Below the pieces are notes generated by a model. The model ran no database searches and was not told the origin of the DNA. It saw only the letters and a list, made by a program, of their open reading frames with translations. Source: Niveibacterium umoris (GTDB lineage: Bacteria; Pseudomonadota; Gammaproteobacteria; Burkholderiales; Rhodocyclaceae). Taken from it: 64,000 bases of DNA. Shown here in pieces: positions 7,415 to 15,648 of this stretch. Location of the stretch: assembly GCF_014197015.1 (NCBI RefSeq), contig NZ_JACIET010000002.1:620001-684000 (forward strand). The letters run 5' to 3'. Position 1 is the stretch's first letter. Each line of letters begins with the position of its first letter. Both the position numbers and the translations under genes were made by a program.

Positions 7415-9378
7415 GCCGGTATTTGCGCGCGGATATGCGTTTCGCAACGCCGAACGGTCCCCGGATTGTCATCAGTGTGCTGCAAGACGAAAAGCTGGTG
7501 CAGCTCTTCAATCCCGAGTCGAAGGAGACCGAGCTGTTGGGTTACCGGGATGTACGCAAGCACATCTCGGATGGCACGTTTGTCTTGCAGGAGAAGAATC
7601 CGATTGGGTCGGTCGTCAGTGCCACCGCGACGACGCCTGCACTCCTGCATCAGCACCACAACCTGCTGATAGTCGATGAACTGCTGCGACGAATTCGTAA
7701 GGGAGCTACGCCGCGTGCTGCCGTGTTGGCGTTGCAAACCAGCGGGCTTCAGGATGCCGACGGCAATGCAGTGCCGCTTTGCTCTAACCGCACGATGTTC
7801 CGTTTGTTGAGGCGGCGAATCGAGGGCAACAAAACGCTCCTGCCGCGGTTTGACCTTCGTGGAAATCGTGTCGGTCGATATCCGGCGCTGTTGGTGGACT
7901 TGATTCTCCAGCTCGTCGACGAGTTCTACGCCCAGCCGCAGTCGCGTATCAATTTGCAGCAAATCGCCTTTGCAGCGTCGCGACGCGGAAGCGACAGCGG
8001 ACTGCTCTCGCCGGGGGTATCTGTCACCTACAAGTTCGTCCGACGAATCGTTGTGACGATGTGGAACCCGGACCTCGATTTTCGGCGACTGGACTGGCGA
8101 ATTGCGCGGGCGGCCAAGGCGGTTGCGGCGGAGAAAATCTACGTTGCGAGCGCGCTCCAGCGGGTGGAGATGGATACGGTCAATCTGCCCTTTGTGTTGC
8201 GTGCACACCGCGTCATCTACACGACGGTCAATTTGATGATTGCAATCGACTGCGCAACGTCGCTTGTAGTCGGTTGGTGGTTCATGCTCGCGGCCCCCAC
8301 CACGGCAGACACCCTCAGTTGCGTGTCCCGCATCCTTTTCTCCAAGCGGCAGCTGCTATCAGACCTTGGTGTGGAGGCAACCGTGGACCCTTATGGGCTT
8401 TGCATTGAACTGGTTGTGGACAATGGCCCGGAGAACAAAGGGCCTCAGATAGACCGGCTCTCGACGATAGGCATCAACCTCACGCGAACGCCCGTCAACT
8501 CGCCCCAAAAGAAGCCCTTCGTCGAACGTATCAATCGCAGCTTGAAAGAGGCGCTTCAGACGCTGCCCGGCTGCACGCGCTTTAACGGAAAAGACGGTGC
8601 TCGTACGGAGGCCGCGCTTCACGACGCATTGATGACACCGCGTGAGCTCGAACAATGGATTGTTCGTTGGATGCACCAGAGCTGGGCACATCACGTCCTC
8701 CAACGATTTGTGACCGAGTCGTATCACACGGAAGAGTCCCCAGGGCTCACGCCCGCTGCGCGCTGGCAGTACTTCGAAAACACGTTGCCTCTGCCCTTGT
8801 CACCAAGGCGCGAAGACGTTGCTGCGCTGTCTTATCTGAAGGTCACGCGTAGCCTGAGTCCGAAGACCGGGATTCCGTTGGAGGGATTCCGCTTCAAAGG
8901 CGAGAACCTGCGCCGCCTGATTCAGGAGTACGGGCCCGATGCCGTCGTCGAGGTGTTCTACGACCCCAACGACTATCGGGTTGTTAAGGTGATTTCGCAG
9001 CGGTCGGGGGAATTGCTCACCCTTGTAAACACCGAGGCGCTGGCGGATGGCCCCGCCTACACCTTCAAGGAGTTCAAGGCGATAAAGGCTGGCAAGGCTG
9101 TCGAAGTCCGAGCGTTGCCGACGCATCCTCACGCTGAACTCTTTGACCGAGACCTTGCCGCCGCAGCGTTCAGCAAGCCGGCTGGCCGAGCCGCGAAGAA
9201 GGCCCAGCATCAGGCCGTGCGCGCTGAGCAGGCTGTTCGGCGAGCTGTCGAAAATCCGCTCCCGGTGACCTCACCGGCCCCGCTGGCGCCCTCGTCGCAC
9301 ATTTCCGAAGACGCCATTCCGTCGTTCACCGTCGCACGGTCCGCAGCAAAGTCTTCACGAGGACAGGCAAGCAAATGA
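7411..9378 (+). CDS. tnsB: TnsB-like DDE transposase
   Basis: A 655-residue DDE transposase of the Mu/Tn7/TniA class, catalysing 3'-end cleavage and strand transfer. The catalytic triad is visible: D255 in 'VEMDTVN', D337 in 'VVDNGPE', and E372 in 'PFVERINRS', with 34 residues between the second D and E. An N-terminal ~240 residues with helix-turn-helix-like stretches would bind the element ends. After the catalytic domain there is a Mu-type beta-barrel region. The last ~100 residues are basic and Ala/Pro-rich and may form the tail that contacts the ATPase. Start and stop both overlap neighbours by ATGA. Intact length and a complete triad indicate that it could be active. Confidence 0.93.
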   Translation: MSRYLRADMRFATPNGPRIVISVLQDEKLVQLFNPESKETELLGYRDVRKHISDGTFVLQEKNPIGSVVSATATTPALLHQHHNLLIVDELLRRIRKGATPRAAVLALQTSGLQDADGNAVPLCSNRTMFRLLRRRIEGNKTLLPRFDLRGNRVGRYPALLVDLILQLVDEFYAQPQSRINLQQIAFAASRRGSDSGLLSPGVSVTYKFVRRIVVTMWNPDLDFRRLDWRIARAAKAVAAEKIYVASALQRVEMDTVNLPFVLRAHRVIYTTVNLMIAIDCATSLVVGWWFMLAAPTTADTLSCVSRILFSKRQLLSDLGVEATVDPYGLCIELVVDNGPENKGPQIDRLSTIGINLTRTPVNSPQKKPFVERINRSLKEALQTLPGCTRFNGKDGARTEAALHDALMTPRELEQWIVRWMHQSWAHHVLQRFVTESYHTEESPGLTPAARWQYFENTLPLPLSPRREDVAALSYLKVTRSLSPKTGIPLEGFRFKGENLRRLIQEYGPDAVVEVFYDPNDYRVVKVISQRSGELLTLVNTEALADGPAYTFKEFKAIKAGKAVEVRALPTHPHAELFDRDLAAAAFSKPAGRAAKKAQHQAVRAEQAVRRAVENPLPVTSPAPLAPSSHISEDAIPSFTVARSAAKSSRGQASK

Positions 9379-10394
9379 AGCTCTCAAAATGGCTTCGACT
9401 CAACATCGACACCTTGGTCATCGAACATCCAGCCTTTGTGGCGGTGCGTCAGGCTATTCTCGATGCGGTGACCGATACCATCGACGGCCTGCCTTCCGAG
9501 GTATTGGTGCTGTTGGGCCCGACCCAAGCAGGCAAGTCGAAGATGCTGCGCACCATCGCTGAAGCGTATCCCCCTACAAGAATTGAGGGACGTCTTCAAG
9601 TTCTCGTGCTCTATATCAGTCTGCCACCGGGTGTCGCCCTTAAAGATTTGCCGAAGTACGTTATCAGGGCCCTGGGCATCCGACGCGGCGCCAAATTTCG
9701 GACCGCTGGAGAACTGTTCGGCGAGATGTGCGACTTGCTCAAAAACGCATCCGTTAGGGCAATTCTGTTTGATGAGGGTAACCATCTAGTTGATATCGGG
9801 CACCGCATTTTGCCCCGCCAAGCCGCTGATTGGTTTAAACACCTTAACGAGCTCGCCAATATCAGCATCGTAGTGGCAGGTATCCCGCGGCTGCGTGCGC
9901 TTCTCCAGCGCAACGAACAAGTGCGAGGACGCGCTCCGCGCGCCATCGAACTGCTGCCGTACCGATGGGACAGACGCGACGAACGATTGAACTTTGCGGG
10001 GTGTGTGCGTGCCTTTCTCGACCTCTTCGAGAACGAAGGCTGCATCGTCGAGATGACGATGGACGCTTTTGTGCGCTATGCCTACCTGGTGAGCGCGGGG
10101 CACGTGGGCTTATTGGCGCGCTTCTTCGTTGAACTGGCCAAGCCGCTCGACACACCACAGCCCATCACGCTGGCAGCGCTGCAAGCAGCGGCCTCGAAGC
10201 TCAATCCCCCGGGTGGCGTCGAGACGGCCCCATTCTCAACTCAACCACCCACAGACGATTTGCTGATGGAAGTCCTGTCCGCGGCGCTTGCAGAGAACGA
10301 CATCGTCCTCCCGCCGGACCCAGGTCTGGCCGAGGTCGGTCACTTGCGCAGCAAGATGCAACAGGCGCCAAGGAAGACCAGAGGCCGGAAATGA
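9375..10394 (+). CDS. tnsC: TnsC/TniB-like AAA+ ATPase, transposition regulator
   Basis: A 339-residue ATPase. Walker A is GPTQAGKS at residues 48-55, and Walker B with the acidic pair D133-E134 lies in 'AILFDEGNHLVD'. In Tn7 and related elements this protein forms the ATP-dependent link between the target selector (TniQ/TnsD) and the TnsAB transposase and enforces target immunity. The ~60 C-terminal residues beyond the AAA core are Pro/Glu-rich and probably flexible. Translation is coupled on both sides (ATGA at 9375 and at 10391). All motifs are intact. Confidence 0.92.
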   Translation: MKLSKWLRLNIDTLVIEHPAFVAVRQAILDAVTDTIDGLPSEVLVLLGPTQAGKSKMLRTIAEAYPPTRIEGRLQVLVLYISLPPGVALKDLPKYVIRALGIRRGAKFRTAGELFGEMCDLLKNASVRAILFDEGNHLVDIGHRILPRQAADWFKHLNELANISIVVAGIPRLRALLQRNEQVRGRAPRAIELLPYRWDRRDERLNFAGCVRAFLDLFENEGCIVEMTMDAFVRYAYLVSAGHVGLLARFFVELAKPLDTPQPITLAALQAAASKLNPPGGVETAPFSTQPPTDDLLMEVLSAALAENDIVLPPDPGLAEVGHLRSKMQQAPRKTRGRK

Positions 10395-12244
10395 GTCTGA
10401 TAGAGCTCTTCGAACCACGTCCGGACGAGGACGCTATTGGCTACTTGCGGCGGCTTGCGGGGCCGTCCGGCTACGCCGATTGGCGTGCGCTGGTGCGCAG
10501 CACCGGTATCAACCCTTCGCGAAATGCGTTGTGGAAGAACAAGGCGCATCTGACCCAATCGCTGGAGCTTGATGCCGTTTGGCTTGAACAGGTGATGCCG
10601 ACAGCGATGGACGGCGTGGGACTTCATGACCCGCAGTACCTGCGCGCTGGCGTCTCGCCCGTGTGTCCGGCCTGCTTGGCTGAATATGGTTACCTCAGGC
10701 GAGCCTGGCAACACATCTTCGTGGTGGGGTGTCCAGAGCACGACTGTCAGCTTCTCGACCACTGCCCCGATTGCGGTGAGCGCTTGCACGACGCGGCCTT
10801 TAGTTTCGAGCACTGCGAGTGTGGCTATGAATTGGCGTACGCCAAGACGCCGGGGCTGAGCGCGATGCACCGGTTCGTCAGCGCGCGACTGCAAGGCGAC
10901 ATGCGAACCATCGAAGGCGTTGCCGAACTCGGGCGACCGGAAGACTACAGGCTATTGGGGCCGCTGCTCTTTCAGCTCGCCGCGCGCTTGGACATTTCGT
11001 CGCGCATCAAGCCGAGCAAAATCGCGAAACCGAAGACCGTATCGGAAGCGGTGACGTTTCTTGATGGCACGCTGACCTTGTTCCACGACTGGCCGCGCGC
11101 CTTTGAAGCTCACGTGAAACAGCGGATTCGCGCGGGCAAGCCAAATGCCATGGGGTTGGCCAGTCGGCTCGGTCACTGGTACATGTCGCTCCAAGCGTTG
11201 TGTCGGGGGCAAGACTGCTTTGCCCCGGTCTGGCAGGCTTTCTCGGACGCGGTGTTTGATGCATTTGACGGCATGCTGCGCGGCGGTGGTGTGCTGAGGC
11301 CCTCTCCCCACAAGGTCCGCATGTTTCTCCCAGTGCAGGAGGCAGCGCGAGAACTTGGTGTGAGCAGTCCGACGCTCTCCAGCGCGATTGCCGGCGGCGA
11401 GGTCCATGCGCGGGCCAGTGAGCGCGGCACGCACTACACCGTGGCGATGATTGAGCGCACCGAAGTCAAGCGGGTGAAAGCTAGCCGCGAGGCTTGGTTA
11501 CCGGAATCGCGTGCGGCGGAGTTGCTCGGTGTGAGCGAGACTGTGCTTGAGAATCTGATTCGCGCCGGCTTGGTGCGCGTCGACACCACCTGGCGGTCGA
11601 CGTTTCTCAAGAGCGGCCCGGTCATGGCCGCCAGCCTCGACGAACTCTCTCATCGCCTTATCGGCTTCATCGAGCCCAGTCCGATTTTTGGCGAGACGCT
11701 CTCCTTCAATCAACTGACGGCACGCCGGACGCTCGACGGGAGGGCGCTCATCGCGTTGTACCAGGCCATCTTTGAAGGCCAGATTCGACCCGTCGGGCGC
11801 GACAGCGAGCATGGTCTGGGTGGATTGCTCTTTGCAGCCAATGAGGTGAAGCGCTATCTCGGGTCTGCCGCACTTTCAAGCGGTCTGACGCTGCTGCAAC
11901 TTGAACGCGCGACCGGTTGGAAGTACGAGGCGATTTCGCATTGGGCCTCGCTGGGGCTGCTTCGGATTGAGTCTGTCGAGCTTGCTGGGCGCCCGGCCCG
12001 GGTGGTGACGAGCGCAGCGCTGTGCGAGTTCCGCAGCCAGTGGGTTCCGGTGAGCGAACTCGCCGCATCGGTTGGGATGCCTGCAGCGAAGTTGGTGAGC
12101 ACCCTTGAGGGCCGAGGCGTGCCGGTGGAGGGTATGAAAGCGCTGCCCAACGGCACACGCCGCGGTGGTCTTGTGCCCATGGCTGCCCTCGCGCGCGCGC
12201 TCACCGCTCATGCGCCAGACGACGACCGGCGCGGGGTCGTGTGA
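10391..12244 (+). CDS. tniQ: TniQ/TnsD-like target-site selector
   Basis: A 617-residue protein. The N-terminal TniQ zinc domain has cysteines at 92/95, 114/119, 125/128 and 142/144, with the typical 'VCPACLAEYGYLRRAWQHIF' and 'CPEHDC' segments. The long C-terminus contains at least four helix-turn-helix-like or MerR-like modules, near residues 310-336, 368-397, 498-527 and 550-580 (for example 'WLPESRAAELLGVSETVLEN'). In TnsD, the C-terminal part reads a fixed chromosomal attachment site, so this long form suggests one preferred target rather than guide-RNA targeting. Short TniQ proteins of CRISPR-associated transposons lack such a tail. It overlaps tnsC by ATGA and the next gene by GTGA. 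Confidence 0.92.
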   Translation: MSLIELFEPRPDEDAIGYLRRLAGPSGYADWRALVRSTGINPSRNALWKNKAHLTQSLELDAVWLEQVMPTAMDGVGLHDPQYLRAGVSPVCPACLAEYGYLRRAWQHIFVVGCPEHDCQLLDHCPDCGERLHDAAFSFEHCECGYELAYAKTPGLSAMHRFVSARLQGDMRTIEGVAELGRPEDYRLLGPLLFQLAARLDISSRIKPSKIAKPKTVSEAVTFLDGTLTLFHDWPRAFEAHVKQRIRAGKPNAMGLASRLGHWYMSLQALCRGQDCFAPVWQAFSDAVFDAFDGMLRGGGVLRPSPHKVRMFLPVQEAARELGVSSPTLSSAIAGGEVHARASERGTHYTVAMIERTEVKRVKASREAWLPESRAAELLGVSETVLENLIRAGLVRVDTTWRSTFLKSGPVMAASLDELSHRLIGFIEPSPIFGETLSFNQLTARRTLDGRALIALYQAIFEGQIRPVGRDSEHGLGGLLFAANEVKRYLGSAALSSGLTLLQLERATGWKYEAISHWASLGLLRIESVELAGRPARVVTSAALCEFRSQWVPVSELAASVGMPAAKLVSTLEGRGVPVEGMKALPNGTRRGGLVPMAALARALTAHAPDDDRRGVV

Positions 12245-13422
12245 GTAGCAAAGCGAACCGTCGCGGGCGCGTCGAGTATGTCGAACTGACGCGCGAAGCC
12301 TTGTATCAGAAGGTTTGGTCGACACCGATGACGCACCTGGCTGCATCGCTTGGGATTTCTGACGTCGCGCTCGGAAAAGCCTGCCGGCGTGCCCTGATTC
12401 CTGTCCCGCCGCGCGGCCATTGGGCGCGCGTTGCGGCATCCAATGAACGCCCGCCCACCCCGCCGCTGCCGGCACGCGGGCTGGGCCAAGCGGAGCTTGT
12501 CACGTTCGGATTCCGGCGCTGGCCACCCAGCGACGCCGAGTTCGAACACTTGCCACCGGCCCCCAGCTATTCTGAGTCGCTCGAAGCCCTGATTGAGCAA
12601 GCGTCCCGTTTCATTGGAAAGGGCCGTGTTTCGAGGGGGCTTGAACCGCTCACGCCTGCGGTAGCCAAGGTGATGGAGGCTGACGAGGTGCGGCGGCGCA
12701 AATGCGCCGAGAGCGCGTGGCACTGGGACAAACCGAAGCTCGACACGCCCGAGGCCCAGCGGCGACTGAAAATCCTGAATGCGCTGGGGCTCCTGATTTC
12801 ACGCACCGACGCTCAGCTCATTGCTGTCTCCGATGACGCACTCTCGGCACGCGTTTGCGTCGGCGAGCAGCATCTGAGCTTTGTCTTTGAATATGCGAAA
12901 AAGTCAGCACGGCAGAAGACGAGAACCCCCAACCTGACCTTCCGGCTGGAGGTATCAGTGGCCCAGTGGGAAGAGATTGCGACCCGCTGGTCCGACGAAG
13001 CTGGTCACAGAATTGAGGAGGAGCTGCGGCACATGGCTGTGTCGGCGCTCGTGTTCGGCGAACTCGCGCACCGCGCTTCGGCAATTCGGCAGCATCAGTG
13101 GCTGGTAGAGCGTCGCGACGCGCTGCACGAGACTGCGCGTCGCGAAGCGGAGGCGCGGGAACAAGCGCGACGTGAGGCCCGACAACGGCGGCAGAACGCG
13201 CAAATTAAACAGTTGCTCGCGGCCTCCGAAGCGCTGCGTCAATCAGAAGCGATTCGCGCGCTGGTCGACGCCATGGCTGCCAAGCGTGGCGTTGACGCTG
13301 ATGAGGCGTTCTTATCTTGGAAGCGCTGGGCGCTTGAACAAGCCGACCGCCTCGACCCTCGCCATGCCGACATCGGCGGCTTCGTTCGGTCCTTCACCCC
13401 GGACGACGACGATGGCGGATAA
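12241..13422 (+). CDS. Helix-turn-helix plus coiled-coil protein coupled to tniQ, unknown function
   Basis: A 393-residue protein starting with a GTG that overlaps the tniQ stop (GTGA). Residues ~14-60 form a module with 'ALYQKVWSTPMTHLAASLG', then 'ISDVALGKACRR' and 'IPVPPRGHWAR'. This helix-turn-helix-type domain is recurrent in hypothetical proteins of mobile elements. The central part is unassigned. Residues ~285-335 are Arg/Glu/Ala-rich and form a strong coiled coil. The stop overlaps the metallophosphoesterase start by 11 bp. Because it is the fifth member of a translationally coupled tns operon, I infer a role tied to transposition or to the following phosphoesterase; no biochemical role is known to me. 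Confidence 0.8.
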   Translation: MSSKANRRGRVEYVELTREALYQKVWSTPMTHLAASLGISDVALGKACRRALIPVPPRGHWARVAASNERPPTPPLPARGLGQAELVTFGFRRWPPSDAEFEHLPPAPSYSESLEALIEQASRFIGKGRVSRGLEPLTPAVAKVMEADEVRRRKCAESAWHWDKPKLDTPEAQRRLKILNALGLLISRTDAQLIAVSDDALSARVCVGEQHLSFVFEYAKKSARQKTRTPNLTFRLEVSVAQWEEIATRWSDEAGHRIEEELRHMAVSALVFGELAHRASAIRQHQWLVERRDALHETARREAEAREQARREARQRRQNAQIKQLLAASEALRQSEAIRALVDAMAAKRGVDADEAFLSWKRWALEQADRLDPRHADIGGFVRSFTPDDDDGG

Positions 13423-14440
13423 GGATTCCGCACTCTGGCGCCTGGTGACCGCAAGGCCTTACCCGCGCATCCATGTGCTGTCGGACTTGCATCTCGAAAC
13501 CGGGCCTTACGCCCTGCCCGATGGGCTGGGCTTTGATGTGCTCGTTGCCGCGGGTGACATCGGACCGGTCGAGGAAGCGGTGGCGTGGCTTGCGGCCATC
13601 GGGAAGCCGGTCGTGTATGTCCTCGGCAATCACGAGTTTTGGGGGCGTCAGTTTGATGAAGTGCTGCCGGCAGCGCGTGCGGCGGCGCGTGGCACGCAGG
13701 TCCACGTCCTGGAGCGCACTCACGTAGTGATTGCGGGCGTGCGTTTCCTCGGAGCGACGCTGTGGACTTCGCTTGGCGAGTGGCACCCTAACCTCGTTCA
13801 TCAGGCGCATCGCCAGATGCGCGACTACGCTGAAATTGGCGCACGGAGCTGGTATAGCTCTGCGCGCAACCTTGCCTTCTTTCGTCGACAACTAAAGGCG
13901 GCAGGTCTGCATGTACCGTCGCAGGACGCGTGCAGCCGGCTGTCGCGCTTTCATCCCGTCATTTCGTATCAAGCGCACCTGCGCGCCGTTGCATGGCTTC
14001 AGCGGGAATTGGCGAAGCCGTTCAAAGGTCCAACGGTAGTGGTTTCTCATCACGCCCCGAGCTTTCGTTCGCTCGAACGCGCTGGCCTCGGGGCAGACGT
14101 CCTCGACCCCATTACCTGGGGTCAGCGAGACGACCGACTCGTCCGGGTCGCGTGCTATGCAAGCCCTCGGACCGTGAGTCGAGAATCGTGGCGTCACGTC
14201 GCAGTGTGGGTCCACGGACATCTTCATCATGCGCTGGATTTCGTTGCTGATGGCACGCGGGTCGTCTGCAACCCGAGGGGTTATGCGCTCAAGCCGTTCA
14301 CTGAACGGGACATCGAGGCGTTTTCGCTCTTCGGGGTTCCGCTGACCGAGGACGATGTGGCCCGCCGCAAAGGTTTGCTTCGAGAGCAGCCGTATCGTGG
14401 CGATGCTGTAGCGTCAATCCGCACGCCATCGTCGAGCTAA
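13412..14440 (+). CDS. Calcineurin-like metallophosphoesterase coupled to the tns operon
   Basis: A 342-residue protein from the ATG at 13412, 11 bp inside the previous gene; a longer frame upstream lies entirely within that gene and is rejected. All metallophosphatase motifs are present: D25-x-H27 in 'VLSDLHLE', G48-D49, G72-N-H-E75, a 'VVSHHAPS' block, and G269-H-L-H272. Members bind two metals and hydrolyse phosphomono- or diesters, including nucleic acids and cyclic nucleotides; the substrate cannot be read from the sequence. Being encoded in the tns transcript, it could act on DNA ends, on a signalling nucleotide, or as cargo defence. No signal peptide is visible, so it is cytoplasmic. 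Confidence 0.88.
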   Translation: MADKDSALWRLVTARPYPRIHVLSDLHLETGPYALPDGLGFDVLVAAGDIGPVEEAVAWLAAIGKPVVYVLGNHEFWGRQFDEVLPAARAAARGTQVHVLERTHVVIAGVRFLGATLWTSLGEWHPNLVHQAHRQMRDYAEIGARSWYSSARNLAFFRRQLKAAGLHVPSQDACSRLSRFHPVISYQAHLRAVAWLQRELAKPFKGPTVVVSHHAPSFRSLERAGLGADVLDPITWGQRDDRLVRVACYASPRTVSRESWRHVAVWVHGHLHHALDFVADGTRVVCNPRGYALKPFTERDIEAFSLFGVPLTEDDVARRKGLLREQPYRGDAVASIRTPSSS

Positions 14441-14526
14441 GCGAAGGGAATCGGACCGTCGTCAGGAGCCTCGTTCAGCCTGCGGCTTCGGAAACCACTG
14501 CCCTTGCGGCGAACTCCAAGGAACTC

Positions 14527-15135
14527 GTGGCCCATGTCGCGAGAGATGACATTTTGGGGGACTGCGCCAGACGTTGCTTTGACGCGAATGTCGAAGCGGC
14601 CCGACGCATCACCGCTGACGTTGTGGCCCAGTTGGAGGGCGCGCTCGATGAACCGGACCGGATGTTTTCGTCACTCAGGCAGGAGTACGGCCGCCTCTCA
14701 CTCTATGGACCGACGCCTGACGGTGACCGCACGGTGCTGGAGCCCTCGGACTACGAACGCTGCGCAGAGCGACTGGAAAGCGCAGCGGCGTGGTTGAGTG
14801 ACCTTCCCGACGCGACACAACGCTGGTTGCGCAATTGGGCGTCCGAAGCACTGGAACAAGTCGAGAGGCTGCGTCACGAGGGCCGGGAGGCCTACTGTCA
14901 GCCGCTGCCAGCGTCTGCGTTACGGCTGAGAAGAAACATTGACGTCACCCTATTTGTCGATGACGCGCCTGAGGTTTGTATGCGGCTGCAAGAACGCCTG
15001 CGTGAACGGGCGGGTCGCGGTGCGCAATTTGTGTTTGTCCGCGTTCGGCCATACGCCGAGGTATCCCGAAAAGAACGAAAGGCCCTGCTGTCCCGCGACA
15101 CACTGAGTGAGATTCTTGGCGCTTGGGTTGCGTGA
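14527..15135 (+). CDS. Hypothetical protein at the end of the tns operon
   Basis: A 202-residue product from GTG 14527, the first usable start in this frame. The frame is open without a start codon back into the phosphoesterase gene, so a lost start or a small frameshift is possible. It is a soluble, mostly helical, acidic/arginine-rich protein with a C-terminal strand-rich part ('NIDVTLFVDDAPEVCMRLQE'). I do not recognise it. It lies 86 bp after the phosphoesterase on the same strand and is probably transcribed with the tns genes. Confidence 0.5.
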   Translation: MAHVARDDILGDCARRCFDANVEAARRITADVVAQLEGALDEPDRMFSSLRQEYGRLSLYGPTPDGDRTVLEPSDYERCAERLESAAAWLSDLPDATQRWLRNWASEALEQVERLRHEGREAYCQPLPASALRLRRNIDVTLFVDDAPEVCMRLQERLRERAGRGAQFVFVRVRPYAEVSRKERKALLSRDTLSEILGAWVA

Positions 15136-15648
15136 GTGCCGCATCGGCCGCGAACGCGTGCTGTGCCGACTAGATAGGCTCCTCGAATTCACCGTGAAGG
15201 ACTTCGTCGTCGCAACGTGGCCAAGTGCTTGTAATGCTGGCGAGGGTCGTCGGAGACTTGGCGCGTTGACTGGCCGGCGTTGCTAAGAGAGCACAACCAG
15301 ACAGATGCAGTGAAATGCACGCCAGCGCGCGGTGCCGACCTCAGTTGCCGCACGTTGTCTACATTGCTGGCGAAAACGTGGCTCGGAGCCCAGTTGCGGG
15401 TCAGTTTTTCCTAGCACCCTTGCGGGGCTGCGAGCGTAGCTGATTTATCGGTGGTCCATGCTCCTACGGCAGCACATGAAATGTCCGAAATCGAAAACCG
15501 TGGCTAGGTCCTGACTCTCATGGTGTGCGATGGGGCCTAACGACTCCTAACTTTGAGCTGGCTCGTCCTCCGTCCGGTATGGCAGTCTGACAATTGTCGA
15601 CATGAGTGCTACCGGCACGCCAACAAACCAATCGATAAAGCGACGAGC
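15136..15648. other. 513-bp intergenic stretch between the tns operon and the ATPase/helicase cassette
   Basis: No convincing gene, RNA or terminator with a T-run is seen. The stretch is lower in GC than the flanking genes, and the last ~95 bp are an in-frame extension of the next gene. It probably contains that cassette's promoter; I could not pick out a clear -35/-10 pair. Confidence 0.4.

Noticed and set aside
7153-8208. A 351-codon frame antisense to tnsA/tnsB
   Set aside because: Its residues are the biased mirror of a TnsB coding region with an intact DDE triad.
6641-15135. CRISPR-associated transposon (CAST)
   Set aside because: No Cas12k, Cascade gene or CRISPR array was seen in the window, and TniQ has the long TnsD-type tail.
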